Assembly: GCF_005885635.1 (NCBI RefSeq)
Contig: NZ_VATY01000001.1
Coordinates: forward strand, 682,001 to 746,000
Origin: Maribacter algarum (ex Zhang et al. 2020)
GTDB lineage: Bacteria; Bacteroidota; Bacteroidia; Flavobacteriales; Flavobacteriaceae
Direction: 5' to 3'
DNA: 64,000 nucleotides
Shown here: piece by piece, positions 1 to 8,594 of the stretch
How positions within the stretch are numbered: position 1 is the stretch's first letter
How the letters are laid out: each line of letters starts with the position of its first letter
Notes under the pieces: generated by a model
What the model was told of the DNA's origin: nothing
The model's input: only the letters and a program-made list of their open reading frames with translations
Database searches by the model: none
Translations under genes and position numbers: made by a program

Positions 1-599
1 CCTACCTTTCGCAACCCGAGGTTTCGAAGCGTTTGATAGGTTTTATCACCGACCATCGGTATTTTCTTGATAGATAGTGGTGCCAAGAAGGTTTTTTCTA
101 ATCCGTAATCTATTTTCAATTGATTATTGGGCTTGGCTTCGCCTGTCGCCACTTTAGAGACCACTTTATTGACCGATAATCCAAATGAGATAGGGAGTCC
201 GGTTTCCTTTATAATTCTTTGTCGTAGTTCGGAAGCATATTTATAGGATCCGAAAAAACGATCCATTCCTGAGAGATCGGCATAAAACTCATCGATACTC
301 GATTTCTCGAATAGTGGCACGTATTCTTTAATTATTTCGGTAACCTCATCAGAGTGTTTACTATATGTACCTGCATTACCTTTGATTCTTATGGCATTAG
401 GGCATAATTCCTTTGCCATTTTCATAGGCATACCCGAATGAATACCATACCCTCTAGTTTCATAACTACAAGCAGCAACAACGCCACGGTCACTTAGGCC
501 ACCAACAAGTATTGGCTTTCCTTGCAAGCGACTGTCAAGTTTGCGTTCTACGGATACAAAAAATGTATCGAGGTCGAGATGTAGAATATTTTTGGTCAT
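1..599 (-). CDS. dinB: Y-family DNA polymerase IV (DinB-like), N-terminal part only
   Basis: Translesion DNA polymerase, truncated by the left window edge, so only about the first 199 residues are visible. The reverse-strand translation begins MTKNILHLDLDTFFVSVERK, the Y-family palm start with its metal-binding Asp and adjacent Phe gate. It continues with GKPILVGG, YETRGYGIHSGM and SIDEFYADLSG, where the Asp-Glu pair is the second catalytic site. The start is the ATG at 599-597. A palindromic operator lies about 30 bp upstream (630-661), the layout expected of a damage-inducible polymerase. Family assignment is firm. SOS-type regulation is inferred from the operator, because no LexA-like gene is in the window. 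Confidence 0.93.
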   Translation of the reverse strand, partial: MTKNILHLDLDTFFVSVERKLDSRLQGKPILVGGLSDRGVVAACSYETRGYGIHSGMPMKMAKELCPNAIRIKGNAGTYSKHSDEVTEIIKEYVPLFEKSSIDEFYADLSGMDRFFGSYKYASELRQRIIKETGLPISFGLSVNKVVSKVATGEAKPNNQLKIDYGLEKTFLAPLSIKKIPMVGDKTYQTLRNLGLRKV

Positions 600-629
600 T
601 GCTATCCTAAAAAATGGATAGCTAATTTA

Positions 630-661
630 TGGAATTATTCCATTTGTTTGGATATATTCCA
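630..661. promoter_or_regulatory. Tandem palindromic operator upstream of dinB
   Basis: TGGAATTATTCCA (630-642) has perfect 6-bp arms around one base. A second copy, TGGATATATTCCA (649-661), matches at 5 of 6 arm positions. The two starts are 19 bp apart, roughly two helical turns. The same element, TGGATTTATTCCA, recurs at 49057-49069 in front of the SRAP gene, so a shared repressor of the LexA/S24 type is likely. The palindromes are seen directly; the repressor is inferred. Confidence 0.6.
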
Positions 662-954
662 TTTTATATTTACAAATATTCTTTTAGATTAGTGAACAAT
701 AAGATAAAATCAATAAAAATAATATTTAGAATAACCCTAATAAGAATGGTGGCAAGTGTTATCTTTTTAGCACATCACCTAAAAAAGATGTATTTCAACG
801 AAAAAAATTAATTTTTTCAATATAATATTCATCGATTATCTTCGTTTTTCTATTTTTGACTCGTCTTTTTTAAAGACAACGTAGACCACACCTTCTTTAC
901 CTAAGAAAATCATTATACAGGACGAATATTATTAGACTTAAAATTCGCGTGGCT
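662..954. other. Intergenic leader of the beta-helix lipoprotein gene
   Basis: No convincing gene is seen here. TATTTTTG at 851-858 matches the Bacteroidota -7 box TAnnTTTG, which would place a transcription start near 863 and a leader of about 90 nt. A small GTCTTT/AAAGAC inverted repeat (863-877) lies at the predicted start. No clear -33 element is visible, so the promoter is tentative. Confidence 0.35.
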
Positions 955-3048
955 ATGTTCCCTATTATCAATACAAAAAATTCCTTTTTATATTATCCCT
1001 GCTTGTTTCTACTTCTTTTATCGTGCAACCAAGATGCAGACTTATTATTAGAACAAGCATTAGAAAATGAAGAGGTATCTATTGTAGATGATAATTTCAA
1101 AATTCCCTTAGATAAGATAAGTATACTAGATGTACTATCTAACGACAACTTCGCATCCAATAATGTCAGAATCATTGAAACTTCTTCACCATTATATGGA
1201 AGCATCACGATTAACGAAGACAACACAATAACTTACATACCTAGAGAAACAAATTCCAACAGCTCTTCCGAAGAACATGGTACCGAAGGAACAGGCTCCG
1301 AAGAAACAGGTTCAGAAGAAGAGACAAACGAAGAAACCGGTTCGCAAGAAACCAATAACCAAGAGGACACTTCTTCTGAAGAAACCACAAGCGAACAAAA
1401 CACAGCAGAAGATACAACAGAAGAAAACAACGATGTAGAGACATCTAATGAAGAAGACGGGCAAGATAACCTGACAACTGAAGAATCGTCTGAAGAAAGT
1501 ACGGAACAAAGCGAGGAAGATACATTCACTTATACAATCGAAGTTGAGAACGAAGATGGCGCTACTATTACCGAAACTGGTACAGTAACTGTAGACATCG
1601 AGCCAGATCCCGAGTCTACACCAGAACAGGAATCAGAAGCCGAGCCTGATTCTGATTCCGAATATGACTATTGGCGCGAACCTGTGATAGAAGGAACACG
1701 CCTTGTAGATGAAAAATACTATAATCTTGATACAGAAGAAGTATCCTCTAAAAATGTAAATTTACAACGTGGCCAAGTAGAAAATTACGTCGAGCATGAA
1801 AATTGTCCACAGCGAATTAAAAATAAATGGGCAAACCGGATTGAGATTACTCCTAATCAAGTCAATGGCAAACAAAATGGTCTCCAAGAAATTTTTGATG
1901 CACACCCAAAAGGCAGCTTATTCTATCTTAGAGCTGGCACTTACAAAGACCAGAAAAATGCAGTGCTTAAAAACGACCAAGATATTGTTGGCGAATACAA
2001 AGCCATTCTGGACGGATCAGGCATTCAGGGAAATAGTGAAGAGTCTACACGTGCAATACGGTCCATGGAACGTGGTTTTATCTGTAATCTTAAGGTACAA
2101 AACTATCCGACATGGAATGATCCTAAAGATTCCAGAGCACCAAGAGGAGCAGCATTAGAGGTCATACAAAATGGTGCGATTCTTAATTGTGAAGTACATT
2201 CCGAAAATAGAGCCATTGCCTTAATCTACGGTTCAAAAGCAATGTGGAACAAGGTTACTGCTGGTCGTCTAGGTATTTATGGCTATGGGTCACACGACCC
2301 CAACAGTCCAAACCGTCGTGGCGCAATGGTTAAATATAACGAGATATATAACTGTAACTTTAATGACTACGATGGTGAACACGAAGCGGGTGCTGCAAAA
2401 TTTGTACAGGTAGACGGTGTATTATGGTCTCACAATTACATACATAATATTCCTTCTGGTGGTGGTATATGGCAAGACGGAGATAACAGAGAATCTGAAG
2501 TTTATAACAATGTTATTATCAAAACCCACAGGAGCATATTTTCTGAACTTGCCCATACATCAGATGTTCATCACAATACCATTGAGTACGGCACTGGATT
2601 TGGTGCGGTATACATGTCAAACAGTCAAGACGAAAAGGTACATCACAATTTCATTCGATGGTGTAGAAATGGCATAACCATAAGAGATAAAGAAAGGGGT
2701 ACAAGTAAAATTTATGCAGGAAAAGCTTGGAGGGGTATTAATAATGTTATTTATAATAACCATATATGGCAGCGACCGGATCCATCAACTTGGACACATG
2801 GTGTAGCTACTCTTTTCGACGGTCATATTGACCCAAACAATACCACAAATAAATGGTACGACAATCACTATTATGTGGACGACAATGCTGAAGGAGCCGT
2901 TCTTTTCTCACAAGATGAGCCATTCAAACTTGTATTTATGTATAGCAAGCTAGCACCTGATAGTGATCACAAAACCATAACATGGGAAGAATGGAAAAAT
3001 AAATCAGGAGACACGAATTCCGTATTAGAGTATAGAAAGTATTTTTAG
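955..3048 (+). CDS. Secreted beta-helix lipoprotein with Ig-like domain and acidic Ser/Glu/Thr-rich insert
   Basis: Probable surface or periplasmic lipoprotein of 697 residues. The ATG at 955 is preferred to a GTG six bases upstream because it gives a clean signal peptide ending in the lipobox LLLLSC. Residues about 35-90 start a cadherin/Ig-like domain (ISILDVLSNDN, ITINEDNTITYIP). A highly acidic low-complexity stretch of roughly 100 residues follows (TGSEE, EETNEETGSQE and similar), and then the closing strands of the same domain (EEDTFTYTIEVENEDG). From about residue 285 the protein resembles right-handed parallel beta-helix proteins (SLFYLRAGTY, GFICNLKVQNY, GGGIWQDG, VHHNTIEYG), a fold shared by polysaccharide lyases and some hydrolases. 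No catalytic residues can be assigned. Glycan binding or cleavage is plausible but not shown. Confidence 0.75.
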   Translation: MFPIINTKNSFLYYPCLFLLLLSCNQDADLLLEQALENEEVSIVDDNFKIPLDKISILDVLSNDNFASNNVRIIETSSPLYGSITINEDNTITYIPRETNSNSSSEEHGTEGTGSEETGSEEETNEETGSQETNNQEDTSSEETTSEQNTAEDTTEENNDVETSNEEDGQDNLTTEESSEESTEQSEEDTFTYTIEVENEDGATITETGTVTVDIEPDPESTPEQESEAEPDSDSEYDYWREPVIEGTRLVDEKYYNLDTEEVSSKNVNLQRGQVENYVEHENCPQRIKNKWANRIEITPNQVNGKQNGLQEIFDAHPKGSLFYLRAGTYKDQKNAVLKNDQDIVGEYKAILDGSGIQGNSEESTRAIRSMERGFICNLKVQNYPTWNDPKDSRAPRGAALEVIQNGAILNCEVHSENRAIALIYGSKAMWNKVTAGRLGIYGYGSHDPNSPNRRGAMVKYNEIYNCNFNDYDGEHEAGAAKFVQVDGVLWSHNYIHNIPSGGGIWQDGDNRESEVYNNVIIKTHRSIFSELAHTSDVHHNTIEYGTGFGAVYMSNSQDEKVHHNFIRWCRNGITIRDKERGTSKIYAGKAWRGINNVIYNNHIWQRPDPSTWTHGVATLFDGHIDPNNTTNKWYDNHYYVDDNAEGAVLFSQDEPFKLVFMYSKLAPDSDHKTITWEEWKNKSGDTNSVLEYRKYF

Positions 3049-3098
3049 TTTTTGGAAGCTATCGAATCAACGTTAATGTCGAATCCTATAAAATTAAA

Positions 3099-3126
3099 AA
3101 GCCCATAACTTGTTTAGCATGGGCTT
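3099..3126 (+). terminator. Rho-independent terminator after the beta-helix gene
   Basis: AAGCCCAT (3099-3106) pairs perfectly with ATGGGCTT (3119-3126) across a 12-nt loop and is followed by a short pyrimidine/T stretch. A-runs precede the stem, so it could also act for the minus-strand gene at 3171. Confidence 0.7.
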
Positions 3127-3170
3127 CTTTAATGGTTTGATTTTGTATTCATCACATTCATTTTAGCTAA

Positions 3171-3341
3171 TTAGTTAAAGGAAAAACCTGTGAAAATTCT
3201 AAAAAGCAACGCGTAGAATCCCATAAAAATGAGGGCAAAACAAAACCATGAAAAAAATTTAAAATAATTCTTCAGTATAAAACTTCCGATGTTTTTAAAT
3301 CCTTCCAAATAAATCTCCTTAATAAGCAATGTCGTCTTCAT
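3171..3341 (-). CDS. Small membrane protein, DUF6747-like
   Basis: A 56-residue reading frame from the ATG at 3341-3339 to a TAA at 3173-3171. It begins MKTTLLIKEIYLEGFKNIG and contains an aromatic, hydrophobic membrane segment (FFSWFCFALIFMGFYALLF, about residues 29-47). The pattern of a short amphipathic N-terminus, then KNYFKFFSW, then one membrane helix, resembles a small protein family common in Flavobacteriaceae that I recall as DUF6747; the function is unknown. Protein-like composition and that resemblance support a real gene, although it stands alone between convergent terminators. Confidence 0.7.
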   Translation of the reverse strand: MKTTLLIKEIYLEGFKNIGSFILKNYFKFFSWFCFALIFMGFYALLFRIFTGFSFN

Positions 3342-3471
3342 AATCTTTCTTTTTAATAGTTATACTACTTAAGATGACAAATGCCGTGCTAAGCTTAAGA
3401 TTTCGTTTAAAATTTAGTCTAAAGCAACAAATAATTGGTTGAAATACACCTTTTTGGGGCAAAAATCGAAA

Positions 3472-3503
3472 AACCCTATGTCAAAATACTTCAACATAGG
3501 GTT
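3472..3503 (-). terminator. Terminator of the outer-membrane protein gene at 3564
   Basis: A perfect 10-bp stem, AACCCTATGT (3472-3481) with ACATAGGGTT (3494-3503), and a 12-nt loop. Read on the minus strand it is followed by a T-run and lies about 60 nt beyond the stop of the beta-barrel gene. Confidence 0.75.
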
Positions 3504-3563
3504 CTTCAAATTTTGTTCTATTTTTCAATCTCCTAACAGCGAAATCGAATAGGAATTTTAGAA

Positions 3564-4178
3564 CTACTCTCCAAATTGATAAGTGACCGTTAGCCTAACA
3601 ACACTATTCTTGTTTTTAAGACCATTGGTAACATCGTTCGAAAGGTTAGTTACTCCTATACTTGCTGATAAATCAACATTCAAAGCATCAAAAAATTGAG
3701 CCCCAGCACCAAAATTAATACCAACATCAAGTGGTTTAAGCTCATCATTTCTGTTGCCCCCAACATTCAATTTATCATTATCTCGTTTTGCTGATAATAA
3801 AAATCCAAGCGAACTACCCCCTAAACCATATAATCTAGTACTATCGCCCAAATCGAGAAAGTAATACTTCATTTGTAAAGGCATTTCAAGATAGAGAAAG
3901 TTGAATGTCACCAGCGTATTCAAATCAAAACTAGATTTTCTCTGTGTTAATAATAATGCCGGTTCAAATGACAACTGATCACTAAAATCGATTTCATAAC
4001 CGCCCCCGACATGAATACTAAACCCTGCATTTCCGAAATCAGCAGTTAGGTTATCGTCATTATCTTTAATTAGTAGACTCGAAAAGCCTAGTCCACCTTT
4101 AGCTCCAAACTGTGCTGCAGCAGTAATACTTATCAGGCCAATAGCCATAAAAACGAATACTCTCATAGTTTTTTTCAT
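3564..4178 (-). CDS. Outer-membrane beta-barrel protein (porin family)
   Basis: A 204-residue protein with an N-terminal signal peptide (MKKTMRVFVFMAIGLISITAAAQ). The mature part starts FGAKGGLGFSS and has alternating amphipathic strands: INFGAGAQF, VDLSASIGVTNL, and a C-terminal VVRLTVTYQFGE. This is the layout of the small 8-10-stranded barrels of the OMP_b-brl family in Bacteroidetes. It is transcribed away from the histidine kinase at 4352, and the 173-bp gap between them holds the palindrome at 4275. It is a distant paralogue of the protein at 7072 (shared motifs GGLGFSSL/GGLGISNL, DVG, D-F-G-GAG/GVG). Likely a target or output of the adjacent two-component system; the ligand is unknown. 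Confidence 0.85.
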   Translation of the reverse strand: MKKTMRVFVFMAIGLISITAAAQFGAKGGLGFSSLLIKDNDDNLTADFGNAGFSIHVGGGYEIDFSDQLSFEPALLLTQRKSSFDLNTLVTFNFLYLEMPLQMKYYFLDLGDSTRLYGLGGSSLGFLLSAKRDNDKLNVGGNRNDELKPLDVGINFGAGAQFFDALNVDLSASIGVTNLSNDVTNGLKNKNSVVRLTVTYQFGE

Positions 4179-4274
4179 AATAGTTTATTTAAAATATTTA
4201 TATGTTTAATTTGATGATTGCAAGGTATTTTGAAAAGCATTTTTATGAAATCGCAGCATGGGCGTATTTTTTTC

Positions 4275-4290
4275 TACTAGTTTACAGGTA
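4275..4290. promoter_or_regulatory. 16-bp palindromic site between the OMP gene and kinase 1
   Basis: TACTAGTTTACAGGTA is preceded by a T-run and C (GTATTTTTTTC, 4264-4274). It is the first of three copies of the pattern TTTTTTC-TACTGG-N4-CMRGTA; the others are at 7773 and 13087. It lies 97 bp before the beta-barrel gene and 61 bp before the kinase gene. It is probably a binding site for the NarL-type response regulators. Confidence 0.6.
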
Positions 4291-4351
4291 TTTTTTAGTG
4301 CTTTGGGTTTGGTTTTATTCTTATTAAATATCTTGTGGTAAAATCATAAAA

Positions 4352-6352
4352 ATGTTTTCGAAATTCCATTTCTTAATCCTAATATTCACCTTTGGAATCC
4401 TCAACTCAACTTTTGGGCAAGAAAGTTCACTTGCTAAAATTGATAGTTTGAAAAACGTTTTAAAAAAAACCAGTACGTCATTAGAAAAAGCTGAAATCCT
4501 GTATCATCTTGCAGAGGCAAAATCTAATTCAGATTCAACCGAAGCTTTTAAATACAGTAGGGCTGCACTTGAACTTTTCGAAAAGAATCAAGATTCATTA
4601 GGTATTGCGCGAGCAAGAAACGTTCTTGGACTTTCATACTTTAATTTCGGAGACCCAGAAGACGCAGAAAAAAATCACAGACAAGCCTTGGAGATTGCCG
4701 AAAAATTAATACGCAAAGATTCCTCATATAAACACATGAAACTCTGGACGCATTCAAACTTCAGCATGGGAGTCAGTATGAGTATACAGGGTAAAAAAAG
4801 TGAAGAATTAGAATACTACCTTGCGGCCGCCCCCATAGCAAGAAAAATAAAAGATTATCGCATGCTGGCGATAATGAATACTAATTTCGCCATCATGTAT
4901 GTCAATAACAAAGAGTTTGAAAATGCTTATCCTTACTTCGAAGAAAACACTTCTCTCTTCAAGAATATTGAATTGCAATCAACCGAAATTCATGATAGAC
5001 TAATATTCGCTTACTGCCTAAAAGAGCTTGATTCCTTAGATAGGATGAAGACTATACTTAACAACGTAAAGGACAATTTGGCCGGTTCTTCAAATAATCT
5101 TCAAATACAATTGTATCATAATATTTTAGGCGAATACTATTCCAAAGTTGGAAATTATAATCTAGCACTTGATAATTACGCGAAGTCAAAAAAAATAATT
5201 GAAGACAATAATCTCAAATGGTATCTCGAAGGTGTTTTGGAAAATTACTCTAAAACATACTTGAAAATGGGAAATAGAGCAATGGCAAAAAAATACCTTT
5301 ATGAACTCCTCGCTCTTAGTGAAACTCTTTTACAGACCAAAATAAACGCCTCGGAGAAGCTTGCAATACTCGAAGAAGAGGATGGTGAATATAAAAAAGC
5401 ACTTAAATTCTTGAATTTAAGAAATAGTTTGAAAGATAGTTTAGATTCAAGAAATATCAAAAACGATATCGCCCAACTAGAAATTCAATACCAAACAGAA
5501 AAAAAAGAAAACAAAATCTTAGAGCTTCAAAATGAAAACAGTTTAACTGACTTGAATCTGGAAAAAAAGAAGTCTCAAAACTATCTGCTTTTAATATTAT
5601 TGGGTTCACTCTCGTTCATTTTGGTATCTGGTTATTTAACCTATAATAACCGTCGTAAAAAGGCCTTACTTAAGGAGCAGGTACAATCTCAAGAAATTCA
5701 ACAGTTAAAAGTGGAACAAGAACGCAAACTTTTTGGCGTAATGATGGAAGGGGTGGAACAAGAGCGTAAACGTCTTGCTGCTGATTTACATGATGGCCTT
5801 GGGGGAAGGTTATCAGGCATCAGTATTAAACTTTCACGATTAGCGGAAAATAAAAAAGCGGAAACCTTACTGCCCCATTTAGATGACATTTTAGGGAATC
5901 TCGATGATTCATTACAAGAACTTCGAGGTGTAGCTCGAAACTTAATGCCAGAGACCTTACTCAAATATGGACTTAAAGCTGCTGTTGAAGATTATTGCAG
6001 TACCCTTGGTGACAAAGAAACAAATATCACACTCCAATTTTACAACACTGAAAACGTTACTGATAAAAATGAATTGCTCACGCTTTATCGTATTATTCAA
6101 GAATTAATAAACAATGCCATAAAACACGCTAAGGCAACTGAAATATTAGTTCAATGTATCGTCAGTGATGATAAAATCGACATTACAATTGAAGACGACG
6201 GTAGAGGGTTTGAAGTAGACAATGTCACAAAAAAAATGGGAGTCGGACTTACTAGTCTAAAAAACAGAGTTGATTATTTGAATGGAACAATGGACATTCG
6301 TTCAGAAATCAATGAAGGTACTTCCATAAATATCCAAATTGAAAAAGCATGA
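4352..6352 (+). CDS. TPR-containing sensor histidine kinase (HisKA_3/NarX type)
   Basis: Membrane sensor kinase of 666 residues. It has a signal peptide (ending near TFGQ), an extracytoplasmic block of tetratricopeptide repeats (about residues 35-345), a coiled coil, and one membrane helix at about 410-431 (YLLLILLGSLSFILVSGYL). The HisKA_3 dimerization box is QERKRLAADLHDGLGGRLSG, with the phospho-acceptor His480. A HATPase_c domain follows, with the N box ELINNAIKHAKATE and the G box EDDGRGFEV. It overlaps the response regulator by ATGA, so the two are translationally coupled. The TPR block probably senses a periplasmic protein or peptide. A paralogue with His at the same position lies at 13181. 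Confidence 0.93.
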   Translation: MFSKFHFLILIFTFGILNSTFGQESSLAKIDSLKNVLKKTSTSLEKAEILYHLAEAKSNSDSTEAFKYSRAALELFEKNQDSLGIARARNVLGLSYFNFGDPEDAEKNHRQALEIAEKLIRKDSSYKHMKLWTHSNFSMGVSMSIQGKKSEELEYYLAAAPIARKIKDYRMLAIMNTNFAIMYVNNKEFENAYPYFEENTSLFKNIELQSTEIHDRLIFAYCLKELDSLDRMKTILNNVKDNLAGSSNNLQIQLYHNILGEYYSKVGNYNLALDNYAKSKKIIEDNNLKWYLEGVLENYSKTYLKMGNRAMAKKYLYELLALSETLLQTKINASEKLAILEEEDGEYKKALKFLNLRNSLKDSLDSRNIKNDIAQLEIQYQTEKKENKILELQNENSLTDLNLEKKKSQNYLLLILLGSLSFILVSGYLTYNNRRKKALLKEQVQSQEIQQLKVEQERKLFGVMMEGVEQERKRLAADLHDGLGGRLSGISIKLSRLAENKKAETLLPHLDDILGNLDDSLQELRGVARNLMPETLLKYGLKAAVEDYCSTLGDKETNITLQFYNTENVTDKNELLTLYRIIQELINNAIKHAKATEILVQCIVSDDKIDITIEDDGRGFEVDNVTKKMGVGLTSLKNRVDYLNGTMDIRSEINEGTSINIQIEKA

Positions 6353-6981
6353 GAAAAGAAATTGTAAAAGTTGTGGTTGTCGATGACCATCCGCTGGTCA
6401 TTGAAGGACTTAAGTCATCTATTGGTATGGATGAAACGATTGAAGTGACTGCTTGTTTTGAAAATGCCGAAGATCTCTTTGCCCATCTTAAAAGAAAAGT
6501 GGCCCATGTGGTAGTACTTGACGTCAATTTGCCGGACATCAATGGGGTTGAAGTATGTGAAAAAATAAATTCAAAATACCCCCATGTAAAGGTATTGGGA
6601 TTAAGTACCTACAATGACCCAAGTATTATCAAACAAATGGTAAAGAACGGAGCTAAAGGGTATCTACTTAAAAATGTAAGTTCTAAAGAACTGGGTATTG
6701 CCATTCATCAAATACATGACGGCTTATCTTATTTTAGCGCCGAGATTCAAAAGATTTTAGCAGATTCTATTTTTGATAATAACCGAATACCCAAATTAAC
6801 CCGAAGGGAAAAAGAGATTTTAGCACTCGTGGCCGAAGGAATTACTACACCTCAAATTGCAGAAAAACTTATTATTAGTCCGTTGACCGTCGAGACGCAT
6901 CGTAGAAATCTAATTCAAAAAATGGGAGTCACCAATGCGGCACAATTAGTCAAAATGGCCATTGAGCAAAAGTTGATTTAA
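6349..6981 (+). CDS. NarL/LuxR-family response regulator
   Basis: Cytoplasmic transcription factor of 210 residues, partner of the kinase it overlaps. The receiver domain (1-120) has the acidic pair in VVVDDHP, phospho-acceptor Asp58 in VVLDVNLPD, the Ser/Thr in LGLSTY and Lys in KGYLLKN. The C-terminal LuxR-type helix-turn-helix is LTRREKEILALVAEGITTPQ followed by SPLTVETHRRN. It is closely similar to the regulator at 15183, including the recognition helix, so both may bind the same palindrome. Confidence 0.95.
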   Translation: MRKEIVKVVVVDDHPLVIEGLKSSIGMDETIEVTACFENAEDLFAHLKRKVAHVVVLDVNLPDINGVEVCEKINSKYPHVKVLGLSTYNDPSIIKQMVKNGAKGYLLKNVSSKELGIAIHQIHDGLSYFSAEIQKILADSIFDNNRIPKLTRREKEILALVAEGITTPQIAEKLIISPLTVETHRRNLIQKMGVTNAAQLVKMAIEQKLI

Positions 6982-7071
6982 TGACAGAGAACTTTGGGAA
7001 AATCGAAAAACCCCATACCAAAATATTTCGATACAGGGTCCTTCAACTAAACTAACTCAAACTAATTATTT

Positions 7072-7665
7072 CTATAAGCCAAAACGATAGTTTGCCGATA
7101 ACATAATAGCGCCATTCGTAATTGACACTAAACTTTGTTCTGCATCAGTATTTAACAAACCGAATTCAAACACCAAGCCTATATCAATACTTTCATTAAA
7201 CCCGTAACCGACACCTGTAATCAATCCAAAGTCAAAGAATTTGAAGTCATCACCAGGTCTACTGCCCACATCTAATTTTGTGCCACTAAAATTTGCGGCC
7301 ATCAAAAGCCCTGAATACATACCAGCTCTTGCGTAAAGAATTCCCTCCGCTCCCACTTCGAGAAAATCAAAACGTGCGGTTACGGGTACTTCTAAATAAT
7401 AGAGGTTAAAATTTCCGGATAGGTTGGCTCCTCCTTTTTTGAAAAAAGACATACCCGATTGTAACCAGAACTGGTCTGAAAGTTCGAAATCTATCGTACC
7501 TCCTAAATGTGCCGAAAACACCCTTCCAAAAGTCGTATTTGAATTGGTTGATGTAATTAAATTAGAAATACCGAGGCCTCCTCTCACCCCAAAATATTGT
7601 GCCGATACCGACATACTACTCAAACTGAATACTACTACCGTTACTAGTGTTGCTAAACTTTTCAT
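7072..7665 (-). CDS. Outer-membrane beta-barrel protein, second paralogue
   Basis: A 197-residue barrel with a signal peptide (MKSLATLVTVVVFSLSSMSVSAQ) and a mature start YFGVRGGLGISNL. Typical amphipathic strands follow, ending in ANYRFGL, with the aromatic near the C-terminus expected for BAM-dependent insertion. It is convergent with the response regulator at 6349 and related to the barrel at 3564. Two copies of the TACTGG-type site lie 85-124 bp upstream, which places it in the proposed two-component regulon. No ligand or enzymatic function is visible. Confidence 0.85.
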   Translation of the reverse strand: MKSLATLVTVVVFSLSSMSVSAQYFGVRGGLGISNLITSTNSNTTFGRVFSAHLGGTIDFELSDQFWLQSGMSFFKKGGANLSGNFNLYYLEVPVTARFDFLEVGAEGILYARAGMYSGLLMAANFSGTKLDVGSRPGDDFKFFDFGLITGVGYGFNESIDIGLVFEFGLLNTDAEQSLVSITNGAIMLSANYRFGL

Positions 7666-7749
7666 AATGTTATTTTTAGTTGAATATTATAGGCCCAAAG
7701 TATAGCATATGTACATGCAAGTAAATCGCGTGAAATCTGTATTTTTCGC

Positions 7750-7788
7750 TACGGGATTTCTGTGATTTTTTCTACTGGATTTCAGGTA
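7750..7788. promoter_or_regulatory. Tandem palindromic sites upstream of the second OMP gene
   Basis: TACTGGATTTCAGGTA (7773-7788), preceded by ATTTTTTC, matches the sites at 4275 and 13087. A degenerate copy, TACGGGATTTCTGTGA (7750-7765), also follows a T-run and lies 23 bp away, about two helical turns. Both lie upstream of the minus-strand gene starting at 7665. Confidence 0.6.
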
Positions 7789-7810
7789 GAGGCTAAATCA
7801 TAGCCAATAA

Positions 7811-7842
7811 AAAAGCCCTGCCTTATTAAAGACAGGACTCTT
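7811..7842 (-). terminator. Probable terminator of the M4 peptidase operon
   Basis: AGCCCTGCCTT and AAGACAGGACT pair at 9 of 11 positions around a 4-nt loop (ATTA). The stem lies just past the last gene of the operon (stop at 7890), and an A-run on the + strand gives a U-run on the minus transcript. Confidence 0.55.
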
Positions 7843-7889
7843 TCTACAAACTAAACTCTGACCTACTTTTCTTTATATATTTTAGATGT

Positions 7890-8594
7890 TTACTGTACTT
7901 TAAAATCAAATATTTCAGATTGCGAAGTATTACCAGTCGCATCTTTCGAAATTACACGCCAGTAATAGGTTTGTCCTGAATTTGTAGAAGCGCCAATGCT
8001 GCTTTGAGCAGTAACTCCCAAGCTCGTTGTTGGATTATTACTTGTACCAAATAAAACCTCAAATTCTACCAAATCATTATCCACATCATTACCTTGCCAC
8101 TCTAAATTTACGTTTCCGGAAGAACTAAGCGTTTGCCCCCTGGTAGGACTAACTACACTTGCCGGAAAAGGGGCATAATTACTTACACCTTCGCCTTGAT
8201 TATAAAAACGCCAGGAATCACTATTTGCAGTAGCATTCGTACCATCAGATTTTGATACAACAAACCATGAGTACGGTGTATTTCTTTCAACTGTAATACT
8301 TACTTCATTAGTATTCGTATTCACAGTGGAAGAAGAATTCGTATTTAAATTGGTAATATTTACCTCATAACTATTCGCATTTGCTGCCGCTTCCCACTGA
8401 AACAAAATTGTACTCTGAGAATCACTTACAACAGTACCCTCTGTACACTCCATATTATTATCAGGAAACACCAACGTTGCCGCGGAGGGAGCACCTGATG
8501 GATCAATGTCATCAGGATTATCCTTCCCTCCGGGACAAGACGTAAGCGTGCCTATAGTTAAAACGGCGGTCAGTATTTTTACAATTCTGTTCAT
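7890..8594 (-). CDS. Lipoprotein with two fibronectin-III-like domains
   Basis: A 234-residue lipoprotein with signal peptide and lipobox near residue 20 (LTSC). Two FN3/Ig-like modules follow, at about 38-130 and 140-234. They have the marks of such domains: ILFQWEAAANANSYEVNI and LEWQGNDVDNDLVEFEVLFG, each followed by YSWFVVSKSDG or YYWRVISKDATG. Its start overlaps the stop of the M4 peptidase by ATGA, so the two are co-translated. A surface-anchored partner of the protease (substrate binding or tethering) is plausible, but there is no direct evidence of role. Confidence 0.8.
   Translation of the reverse strand: MNRIVKILTAVLTIGTLTSCPGGKDNPDDIDPSGAPSAATLVFPDNNMECTEGTVVSDSQSTILFQWEAAANANSYEVNITNLNTNSSSTVNTNTNEVSITVERNTPYSWFVVSKSDGTNATANSDSWRFYNQGEGVSNYAPFPASVVSPTRGQTLSSSGNVNLEWQGNDVDNDLVEFEVLFGTSNNPTTSLGVTAQSSIGASTNSGQTYYWRVISKDATGNTSQSEIFDFKVQ

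Noticed and set aside
629-811. 60-codon + strand frame upstream of the beta-helix gene
   Set aside because: It starts inside the dinB operator, is Ile/Lys/Phe-rich from AT bias and resembles no protein.
1233-1529. Antisense frames over the acidic repeat region
   Set aside because: They are shadows of GAA/TCT codon repeats and give runs of Ser/Val or Phe/Leu only.
7000-7045. Possible hairpin after the first response regulator
   Set aside because: It looks like the terminator at 3472 but pairs poorly (ACCC...GGGT with mismatches), so not listed as a terminator.
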